DNA from: Topomyia yanbarensis
Taxonomy: Eukaryota; Arthropoda; Insecta; Diptera; Culicidae
Direction of reading: 5' to 3'
Assembly (NCBI RefSeq): GCF_030247195.1
Contig: NC_080671.1
Span: forward strand, 15,016,843-15,080,842
DNA length: 64,000 nt
Below, in pieces: positions 35,896-44,340 of this stretch. Both the position numbers and the translations under genes were made by a program. The notes under the pieces were generated by a model. The model was not told the DNA's origin and searched no databases. It was given only the letters and a program-made list of their open reading frames with translations. The first letter of the stretch is position 1, and every line of letters begins with the position of its first letter.

Positions 35896-37012
35896 TGTAA
35901 CCCGTCAAGGTAACAATTTAGCACTGGGTGGAAATATACCCTTTCGTGCGTACTCTCTCCGTAGAGTGTATTGTTTACGAAAATTTATGCTCACCGCTGT
36001 TTCGATACCGTTCACTTTTTCTTGTAAATTTTTGTATAGTTTCGCGTTTGTGAACGGTTTTGTGCGTACAGATAGGTGTAGAAAATTTTGTTAAACATTT
36101 GTCAATAACTAACATAGGGCTTAGGTAGGTTACCGCGCTCCTCTTGCTGTTATATTGGTTGCTGTTTATGCTGCAAAGGAGATGACAGTTATGCGGCGGT
36201 GCGGTTTTGTGGTGATGGTGTTTGTTTTGGTGGAGTGGAAAAGGCGGCCATCGTGAAAAAACCAGAAAGTGACGAACCACGGCGATAGACAGACGTCCGT
36301 TTAGAAGTTTTTTTTCTCGGGAGTTTTCCGCCACTAGAAAACGTTCCAGTGCGCGTGTTTGACGGCAAATTAAATCCGTCAAAAGTGCCGGCCCGTGGTT
36401 CGGGCACAAGTGAATTTAGTGGTGCAGGATCGCCGTCGGGGGAAGCTAATTGTAAAGGAGTTTACGCTTCCCCGGCTAACAGTTAAGGATCCGACGCACC
36501 CGCCCCTCTCGCTGCAGAGGATAAGTCGAACGAGCCTTGCTCTCCTCTGCAGCTAACAGTCAAGGAGAGGGAAGCAGGTAGGACAACGGCTCCACCTGGG
36601 AAGAACACTGCGGTGTCTTCTGGGATTCCTTGCGGGGAGCAAGTGAATCCGGTGATTAGTCACCAACGTCGCTAGGGAGGTTCCAACAAAAGAGCAAAGC
36701 TCACCTCCCTAGCTAATTGTAAAGGACCGCTGCGATAGCAGCCAACGATACCAGCAGGAGAACTCGGCCGTCGGAGTCCCGGCCGGTCGGATAAACCCCC
36801 GCCTTCCGCAGTCATCAAAAGCAGCAGCAGCAGCAGTGAAGTAGAGAAGCGGAGAAATAAAAGTCGGTAAATTTAGTAAATTACTTGTTTGTTTACTTTT
36901 GTTTTTTGTTGTTACGAAAATCCGAAATTCTGTAGAGGCACCTAGGCCGCCCTGAAAAGAAGGGTTCGCCGGGCAAACAAGAACCCGAGTAGTGGGCAAA
37001 CCCCTACTTACA
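35896..37012 (+). repeat. Ty3/gypsy 5' long terminal repeat
   Basis: A 1117-bp repeat starts TGTAACCCGTCAAGG and ends CCTACTTACA, with an exact-length copy at 50746-51862. By eye I found only two base differences (near 36231 and 36464). It includes an AATAAA at 36856-36861, a CAG microsatellite at about 36820-36838 and a series of strong hairpins (36432-36726) described separately. The minus-strand frame of 144 codons at 35975-36409 repeats in the other LTR and is not taken as a gene. Confidence 0.95.
36432..36726 (+). promoter_or_regulatory. Array of hairpin plus TAAYWGTNAAGGA modules in the LTR
   Basis: Three strong stem-loops are each followed at once by a 13-base motif. Module 1: GGGGAAGC (36439-36446) pairs with GCTTCCCC (36466-36473), then TAACAGTTAAGGA at 36477-36489. 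Module 2: GCTGCAGAGGA (36511-36521) pairs with TCCTCTGCAGC (36543-36553), then TAACAGTCAAGGA at 36554-36566. Module 3: GCTAGGGAGGT (36671-36681) pairs with ACCTCCCTAGC (36703-36713), then TAATTGTAAAGGA at 36714-36726. A further TAATTGTAAAGGA lies in loop 1. The arrangement recurs in the other LTR (offset 14850). Its role is unknown; RNA packaging, processing or protein binding are possible. Confidence 0.75.
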
Positions 37013-37423
37013 TTTGGCGCACAGCGCAAAACACACTGAAAAAAATATTTTCCAATTTTGGAAAATATTTTTTTCTTCCGGAGTGTGGGGTGCTTCTACT
37101 AAATAGAGGATTTTCGTAGAACAGTGGTGAGGTTTCTTCCGCAATATTGTTCCGCGGTCGTATTATTTATTTATTTACATTTTTGGTATTGTTTTTTGAT
37201 TTTTGCATTTTCTTTTTTTGTCCGAATTTGTGGATTGCGTTGTTTGTGTTTGGTCTGCCGGACGAGTAGTTTGAAGGTTGTTGTCATTTATTCGGTTGCG
37301 GTGGCCAATCGCCTTGTATTCTCAATCCGGTTTGAGACATTTTTGGAGCAGCTTGATTTCCTGAAATTTTAAGGGAATCGTTAGTGGGCGAAAAATCAGA
37401 AATAATACCGTGTCAGTACTTAC
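37013..37423 (+). other. Gypsy untranslated leader with a strong hairpin
   Basis: Just downstream of the primer-binding site is a perfect inverted repeat, AAAAAATATTTTCC (37040-37053) and GGAAAATATTTTTT (37060-37073), with a 6-base loop. The rest is T-rich. A hydrophobic 82-codon frame at 37124-37372 is probably a composition effect. Confidence 0.6.
37015..37032 (+). promoter_or_regulatory. Ty3/gypsy primer-binding site
   Basis: TGGCGCACAGCGCAAAAC begins two bases after the 5' LTR and starts with the TGG expected from pairing with a tRNA CCA end. The tRNA is not identified. Confidence 0.65.
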
Positions 37424-39598
37424 ATGCTTTGTGTCTTGGTGATTTCTTCCAATATAGCGCAAGTTATGATGGCGTTGGAGAAATTCAACCAAGCGTGTGT
37501 GTTCATGCGCGTCGATCATTTACATTTCGATGAGCTGGATTTTGAGTTGCTATCTCGAAGCATTTTTATCTCTCCTGATTCGGATCTTTCGGGTGTCCAG
37601 CGGCAGCGGCGTCTTCGGGGAATTTTGTCGCATGAGCGGTCGTCTCGGAGGGAATTAGTACGCAATTTCCGGGGTGACGTGGGTGAAGAAAAGGAGATCT
37701 GCCTTGGTAAATTACTAACAATCAAGGAAGATCTCCAGTACCGGTGCCCAAACAAGGAGATTTACCGAACACGGTTGCTTCATTTGGGGTCTAGGCTCCA
37801 GGTTATCCGAAATTATGCGGCAGGGGAGGTCAACCAGGAAATTTCGGGGTTGCTGGAGGAAGTTCTAGCAGTTTATGCCAGTCATTTCAGCGACGAACAG
37901 GCAGCACTTCCTCCCGACAACCAAGAAGGGGAGGATGGAGAAATTTTGGGAGATTTGCTGAGTACAGACGTACCTGCAATTCCACAGGGATCCAATCCTT
38001 CCGATAACGAAGGATCTCTTTCCAAACAGCTCGTAGGAGACGATCTGTTGCGTGTCTTGTGCGAGATGAGGGACGAGATTCGACAATTGCGACAGCAATC
38101 CGACGATAATAGAGCCCTAGCGTCTCAGGGGTCTGACGCTTTTTCAAAAGCTACCGAAACGCTAATGGGCGGGATTGCTTCACTGACAACAATTTCGTCA
38201 GTTTTGAGAAAGACGGTTCAAGAAGTTGTCTCACTTCGTGAATCCGTCAATGAACTTCGGGCACTAGTACATCAGAAGGAAAGTGCTTCCGAGAAGGATC
38301 TGCAGACCGATCTGGAAGATTTGCGTTTGATGGACGTACCCGATTCAATTGATACACCAGAGATTCCTCGCCCAACACTGGCGCCCAGTCCCGATCAATT
38401 TGTGTTGAAGCGAGGATTCTCGGGTCAACAAAATCTATGTCCATCACTTCCTATCGAGAAACCGAAACAGAATACTGGATTCACAGCCCCGTACCAAACT
38501 CAGAACCAGCCTTACGTTCCTGAATTGACCGAACAGCTGGCGGGACCATCATATCCGAACTTTTCGATATCCACCAATGCGGGAAACGGATCGATGGTGG
38601 CCCCCAGGAATTACTCGCGTAACCCGCAGCGCGTCGCTGATTGGAAAATTCGGAAGTATGCTGGAACTGATGAAGGAACGGGACTAAATGAATTCTTGGA
38701 CACCGTAGCGAGTTACGCTGCGTGTGAGCAAATGTGCGAAGACGAACTTTTCAATTCTGCGATGCATTTGTTCACTGGCAATGCTTTGACCTGGTATCAG
38801 GCTATGCGTGCGCAAAACCGGTTGTTTAACTGGAACCATCTTGTATGCGAGCTCAAGGTAAATTTTGTACATCCTGAACTTGATGCTACGCTCAAGATGA
38901 AGGCTCTCCAGCGCCGGCAGATGCGTAACGAATCTTTCCAGGAATACTTCCTGGAAATGGAAAAAATATTTCGTGCTATGACGGTTCCAATGGCACCGAG
39001 CGAAAAACTCGACGTGCTCAAGCGGAACCTGAAAGCCGATTATAAACAAATGCTGATTCTCAGGCCAGTGAACACGCTTTCAGAATTGATGAGTCTTGGT
39101 AAATCGATCGACGCCTCCAAGACGCCGATTTATCAGAAAGTTTTCGGTTCTTCTCGGGAAGTTGCTGCTTATTCTGATAATCCACCACAAAACAAACAAA
39201 AACAAAATAATCAAAACCAAAAGGGAGGTGGACAGAATAACGGCAACGCAAAATCCAAAACGTTTTGGAACAAGAATGCCAAACCGGCAGGTCTTGATTC
39301 AAGCAAGCCTCCTGACAACCAGAAAAAGAAACAGCAAGGGAATCAGGACGGCAAGAATCTCGAAGGAAACAATCAAAAACCGATCGAACCACCGCAGAAA
39401 CCTATAATGTGTCTGGAGTATTTGGTGGAAAAGCATCGTCCTCCCGTGCTCGGCGTCTGCTACAATTGTGGAGACAAAGGACATGAATTTGAGGAATGCC
39501 GGAAACCAAATCGGGTCTTCTGCATCGTGTGTGGTTTTAAAGGATTTGATGTTTCTCGTTGCCCTTACTGCCTAAAAAACGGGATCAGAACCAACTGA
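37424..39598 (+). CDS. Ty3/gypsy Gag (724 aa)
   Basis: This is the structural protein that would form the virus-like particle and bind element RNA. The N-terminal half is acidic and predicted helical or coiled. A capsid-like retrotransposon gag core spans about residues 400-570 (ADWKIRKYAGTDEG, GNALTWYQAM, MRNESFQEYFLEM). A Gln/Asn/Lys-rich linker follows at about 585-660, then a zinc knuckle CYNCGDKGHEFEEC and a second Cys pair region (CIVCGFKGFDVSRCPYC) at the C-terminus. The end of the ORF overlaps pol, and the A AAA AAC frameshift site sits seven codons before the stop. An in-frame ATG pair at 37466 could also start translation. The frame is open throughout. Confidence 0.9.
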   Translation: MLCVLVISSNIAQVMMALEKFNQACVFMRVDHLHFDELDFELLSRSIFISPDSDLSGVQRQRRLRGILSHERSSRRELVRNFRGDVGEEKEICLGKLLTIKEDLQYRCPNKEIYRTRLLHLGSRLQVIRNYAAGEVNQEISGLLEEVLAVYASHFSDEQAALPPDNQEGEDGEILGDLLSTDVPAIPQGSNPSDNEGSLSKQLVGDDLLRVLCEMRDEIRQLRQQSDDNRALASQGSDAFSKATETLMGGIASLTTISSVLRKTVQEVVSLRESVNELRALVHQKESASEKDLQTDLEDLRLMDVPDSIDTPEIPRPTLAPSPDQFVLKRGFSGQQNLCPSLPIEKPKQNTGFTAPYQTQNQPYVPELTEQLAGPSYPNFSISTNAGNGSMVAPRNYSRNPQRVADWKIRKYAGTDEGTGLNEFLDTVASYAACEQMCEDELFNSAMHLFTGNALTWYQAMRAQNRLFNWNHLVCELKVNFVHPELDATLKMKALQRRQMRNESFQEYFLEMEKIFRAMTVPMAPSEKLDVLKRNLKADYKQMLILRPVNTLSELMSLGKSIDASKTPIYQKVFGSSREVAAYSDNPPQNKQKQNNQNQKGGGQNNGNAKSKTFWNKNAKPAGLDSSKPPDNQKKKQQGNQDGKNLEGNNQKPIEPPQKPIMCLEYLVEKHRPPVLGVCYNCGDKGHEFEECRKPNRVFCIVCGFKGFDVSRCPYCLKNGIRTN

Positions 39599-42500
39599 AG
39601 TCGCAGTTGGCAGTAAAGCAGCGCTCCAAAGAACAACTAACAATCCATCCCCAGATTTACGACAGTTTTCGACCGGCTCGTGATGAGGACTATGATAATT
39701 CGTTGTCTGTCGAAACCATCGTCCTTGACGACCCGTTCGATAACCGTCCATTTGCAATAGTCGCTGTGTACGGCAAATCCTTCAAAGCCTTGCTCGACAG
39801 TGGTAGTAACGCCACAATTATAACTAAAAAGCTATACCGAAAGTTTTCGAAAAGTCCCTTGAAAAGGTTGGAACGACCATTCGAACTACGTTCTGCAAAT
39901 GGTCAATCCTTACCAATCATTGGACAAGCGTATCTCCCGTATACTTTTCAAAATTTGACAAAGGTCCTATGCACTCTTGTAGTAGAGCATCTGACCGTCA
40001 ACTCCATTCTAGGTATGGACTTTTGGCGCGCCTTTGGGATTTCTCCTGAGATACAAAACTGTGCTCTGTTGAACTCAGGTCAGGAATCAGAAGACGATGA
40101 AGAAGATGAAGTACCGCGTGAGTCGATACTCACTTCGGAACAGTTAGCGCGCGTAGAAGAAGTAAAGAAGTGTTTCCAGGCAGTAAAGCCCGGAAAGCTA
40201 AGCCCAACCTCATTCACAGAGCACAGGATTGTCATCAAAGATGAATTCCAAGGTGCGGCACCCGTTTGCCGATATCCTTATCACATGAGCCCAAAGAAAC
40301 TGTCAAAGGTCTGGGAAGAGGTTGACCGATGGCGGTCTATGGGAATTATCGAGGAGTCTGATTCGGATTGGTCGCTTAATATTGTGGCGGTCACGAAACC
40401 AGACGACTCAATCCGCCTTTGTCTAGACGCTAGGCCTCTCAATGAGCGTACTGTACGGGATGCATACCCTCTGCCCCACCCTGGGCGAATATTGGGCGGC
40501 TTACCCAAGGCGAAGTACCTGTCTACCATAGACTTGAAGGAGGCCTTTCTCCAGGTACCCCTGGCTAAGGATAGTCGCAAATATACCGCTTTCAGTGTTC
40601 CCGGCAGGGGTATGTTCCAATTTACTCGTCTACCATTTGGTCTCGTCAACAGCCCCGCTACTCTGGCGCGACTGATGGACCAGGTTCTAGGACGCGGTAA
40701 ATGAGAACCTTACGTTTTCGTCTACCTAGATGACATCATCGTCGTAAGCGAAACGTTTGAGCATCACATACAGTTGCTCAAAGCAGTGGCCGATTGTCTA
40801 GCAAGAGCCAACCTAACCATCAATTTGGAAAAATCCCGTTTTGGAGTACCCGAACTAAAGTTTCTTGGTTATTTGTTGAATCGGGACGGACTCAAGGTCA
40901 ATCCCGACAAAATTCAGCCGATTCTCGACTACGAGAGACCGGTTACCGTGACGAAACTTCGTCGTTTCCTCGGTATGTGCGGTTATTACCGCCGCTTCAT
41001 TGATCGGTTCAGTGAGGTCACTGCTCCCTTGAGCGATCTGCTCAAAACAAAAACCAAGAGCTTAGTTTGGAACTCCGAGGCAGAACTCGCGTTCCTTAAA
41101 ATTAAGGAACTTCTAGTCACTCCTCCAGTTTTAGTCCCACCAGACTTCTCCAAAGAGTTCATCCTTCAGACAGACGCTAGTGACGTAGCAGTCGCTGCTG
41201 TTCTGGTGCAGGAGTATCCCGAGGGCGAGAAAGTAGTTGCTTACTTTTCGCACAAACTGACCACTCCCCAAAGGAACTACCATGCAACTGAGAAGGAAGG
41301 TCTGGCGGTGATAATGGCGGTTGAACACTTTCGAGGTTACTTGGAAGGTTATCATTTTCGACTGGTCACTGATTCGTCAGCGATTACATGGATACTGAAG
41401 ACTAAATGGAAAACCAGTTCACGTTTGAGTCGTTGGAGTTTAGAATTACAACTCTACGACATGTCTATTGAGCACCGGAAAGGCAAGGACAATGTCGTTC
41501 CTGATGCGTTATCCCGGGCCGTAGCAGCCGTTTCAGCTTTGTCCACCTCAGACTGGTACTGTTCCATGAAGTCAAAAGTTATCCAAAATCCTGACGACTA
41601 TGCCGACTTCAAAGTAGAAAATGATCAACTTTTCAAGTATGTCAACTCAAAAGTTGTTCCGTGCGACTCGCGGTTCAGTTGGAAACTCGTCCCAGCACCC
41701 GAGTTCCGTCAAGATTTGATCCAACGTACCCACGAAAATTTGCTTCACGTGGGATACGATAAAACGATCCACGAAGTGCAGTTGCGATATTACTGGCCTC
41801 GTATGGGATCGGAAGTACGAAAGTTTATTCGAGAATGCGGGACGTGCAAGGAAATCAAAGCTCCTTTCGTCCCAGTCCAGCCCGAAATGGGTCAGTCGCG
41901 TGCGACTAATGCACCATGGCGAATGGTTTCTGTGGACTATATTGGTCCTCTTCCAAAAAGCAAACGTGGCAATCAACACTTGCTTGTCGTCCTCGACGTC
42001 TTCAGCAAGTACGTCATGTTAAACCCCGTTCGAAAAATCGCTAGTACATCACTCTGTACGATACTACGCGAACAGTGGTTCAATCGCCATGGTAGCCCGG
42101 AAATTCTGCTAAGCGACAATGCCTCCACTTTCACCTCGAAGGAGTTCAGTCAATTCATAAAAGAAACCAACGTCAAACATTGGCTAAATTCCCGCTATCA
42201 TTCGCAGGCTAACCCAGTGGAGCGAACAAATCGCTCGATAAACACCGCAATCCGGGCATATGCTCGAACCGAGCAGCGCAACTGGGATGTCCACATCACC
42301 GATGTGGAGCGCATCCTAAATACTACCGTTCATTCCTCCACTGGGTTTAGTCCTCATTTCATTATACACGGGTGTGAAATGGCATCTGCCGATGACTTCA
42401 GCAGGATTTCCGGTGAGGGTGACCTAGAAACAAGACACCAACAGATAGACAAAATCCGGGAGATTGTGGTCAAAAATTTGGCAAAGGCAAGCGAGGGCAT

Positions 42501-42738
42501 TCGACATCAGTACAACTTGCGTCATCGAAAGTTCTCCAAACCTTTTGAAACGGGACAAATGGTATACCGTCGAAACATGAAGTTATCGAATGCACTCGAG
42601 TCTTACAATGCAAAAATTGGACCACAATACTTACCGGCAAAAATTGTCTCAAAAAAAGGTGTATCCTCCTACGAGCTGGAAGATTTAGCAGGTAAAAATC
42701 TCGGAGTTTGGCCAGCAAATCTCCTTAAACCAGAATAA
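39559..42738 (+). pseudogene. Ty3/gypsy Pol with one premature stop in RT
   Basis: The pol frame is -1 relative to gag and is entered by frameshifting; the ATG at 39559 is probably not used. Domains in order: aspartic protease (ALLDSGSNATII); reverse transcriptase with RLPFGLVNSPATLARL and YLDD; RNase H (LQTDASDVAVAAVL, VTDSSAITWI); H2C2 zinc region (HENLLHVGYDK...CGTCKEI); and integrase core (VSVDYIGPL, LLSDNASTFTSKEF, NPVERTNRSINTAIR). A TGA at 40702-40704, just before YLDD, interrupts the frame; the same frame continues from 40705 to 42738. No other break is seen. The copy would make a truncated enzyme lacking the RT active site. No env-like ORF follows. The lineage may be near mdg3/Blastopia or Osvaldo, which is uncertain. 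Confidence 0.9.
39574..39610 (+). promoter_or_regulatory. -1 programmed frameshift signal between gag and pol
   Basis: In the gag frame the sequence CTA AAA AAC gives the canonical slippery heptamer A AAA AAC at 39574-39580. A 10-base spacer is followed by a perfect 7-bp stem, CCAACTG (39591-39597) with CAGTTGG (39604-39610), and a 6-base loop. The gag stop lies within this stem region (39596-39598). A one-base backward slip reads straight into the pol frame (KKRDQNQLKSQ). The geometry matches known retroelement -1 sites. Confidence 0.85.
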
Positions 42739-43519
42739 AAACAATCTTTTCCGTGCCGTCTGTGGATTGACGGTATGCTTTTATATGGATTACTCACTTG
42801 GGAGTTTTTCAAAAGCTGCCGTCAGTTCCCGACGGCAACACCACGGACTTTGGTCCGAATAAAACCAAAATAAGTTTCTCCGTCTTCTCTATCTTCATTC
42901 TAGAAGACCGAAACTGCCGTATGAAAGGTTTTTAAAACACACTTTCTATACCTTTTTCGGCGCGCCGCTCGAGCAGCGGCGTAATCAAATTATCGCACGA
43001 AATATATGCTCCGGCCCCGGTGACGACTACGGTATGGTGGAATACTCTACTAAAACCACTGATCTTATACCGTGCCGTTCTCCCGGGCACCGGACGCATC
43101 TAAATACACTACCTGCCGTGTTCGGCAAAGAGAAGCAAAATTCTTTTGCGCCCCACTCACGCAGTGAGGTAATCAAATTATCTCACTTAATGTATGGTCG
43201 GGGACCCGTCTTGGCCACGGAAGGATAGAATTATCCACTTCAATAAACACACCGTGGCATCCGGCCGCATCAAATACATCACTTTCCGCCGTGTCCGGCA
43301 AAACAAATTTATTCAAAACCCCTTTCACTAGGGGGACACCAGCACCTACGGGTGCAGAAAATGTAAAAAAAATCTCCTTGTTGGGAGCACAAAATCACTA
43401 TTCCCTTTTCCAATAGGGACACAAACATTAGCACGGCTAATTCCCGACCGAAATAATACTCGAAATCGCGCGGAAACAAAAAAAAATCGCGAATAAAAAC
43501 AATTTGCGACGCCAATTTC
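42739..43519 (+). repeat. Gypsy 3' non-coding region with hairpins and a degenerate tandem duplication
   Basis: Two diverged tandem units run at about 42960-43138 and 43152-43305. Each has a hairpin (GCCGCTCGAGCAGCGGC, or CTCACGCAGTGAG) followed by TAATCAAATTAT, then a C/G-rich block and a final GCCGTGTTCGGCA or GCCGTGTCCGGCA. Other GCCGTC...GACGGC stems occur at 42759-42850. No ORF. This region continues after the LINE insertion, at 49684. Confidence 0.6.
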
Positions 43520-43531
43520 GCGTATTGTTTT
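43520..43531. repeat. 12-bp target duplication of the I-type LINE (left copy)
   Basis: GCGTATTGTTTT occurs here and at 49672-49683. Because the LINE tail adds T residues on the plus strand at this side, the true duplication is 8 to 12 bases. Confidence 0.8.
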
Positions 43532-43539
43532 TTTTTTTT

Positions 43540-44340
43540 ATTCATTTCGTTTATTTGATAGGCACAAATGCGTTAGCTTGGCGGTGCCGAATTCTTTTGT
43601 TTTTACATTTTGAATATCTTAAAACTAGGAGGTTACAATGTTGAAATATTTTTTTTATAAAAGAGAAAAAATTTACAGCTATCTTAAGACTAGAAAAAAA
43701 AAAAAATTCTATATATAAGAGAGGGGGCAAAAGATTTTTTTTTATGAAAAATTATAAAACAAGGAATTCAATAGTAATAGTTTTTTAGGAAATATTTACA
43801 GTTATCTTAAAACTAACAATATAGTTTGGTACACAAAAGGGGGAACAAATATTTATGAAAAATTTCACAGATGTTTTAAAACTAGGGATACAATTCTATT
43901 TACAAGATGGGGGACAATAGTTTTAACAAAGAATAGAAATTACAACTATCTTAAAACTAGGAATACGGAATACAAATTTGATTTTTTATCGGATACTTAT
44001 GCTTGGTCATTTCCAAAATCGGTGTAGAAGTAGTTGTATCAAGGACAGGGGAGAGAAGGCGTAGATGGTGACCGGTAGAGAAGAGCAAAACTTGCAACTT
44101 TTGGGCAAACGGGAGATCAGCGAAACAAATTTGCGCCTCAGTCTAGTAGGTCGGATTGGCGGATGGTATTCTTCGGACCCGCGGGGAATCCTTCAAAGGG
44201 AATCCTTCGGACCTCGAGTCGCTCTCGCTTCAGATTCCGTAGTGATAAGGGCGACGGCGGTTACATAGTGGCAGTCTGAAGCTTATCGGTTCCACACGGC
44301 AAGAGGAAACTTCTAAAAACGAGAAATAAAAAGAGAGGGG
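43540..44340 (-). repeat. LINE 3' UTR with degenerate tandem repeats
   Basis: On the plus strand a motif near TACAGCTATCTTAAAACTAG recurs at about 43612, 43672, 43797, 43865 and 43945, spaced 60-125 bases apart and separated by A/T-rich runs. The copies are degenerate. Repeats of this sort near a LINE 3' end may serve in recognition by the element's own RT, which is inference. Confidence 0.6.

Noticed and set aside
35975..36409. 144-codon minus-strand frame, repeated at 50825-51259
   Set aside because: It lies antisense within the LTRs, so its duplication is explained by LTR identity, and no protein family is recognised.
37124..37372. Hydrophobic 82-codon frame in the gypsy leader, a possible small membrane protein
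   Set aside because: Its hydrophobicity follows from T-rich sequence and it precedes gag without supporting features.
42739..43519. Regularly spaced short repeats considered as a CRISPR-like array
   Set aside because: The repeats are degenerate, unequal in spacing and part of a eukaryotic retrotransposon.
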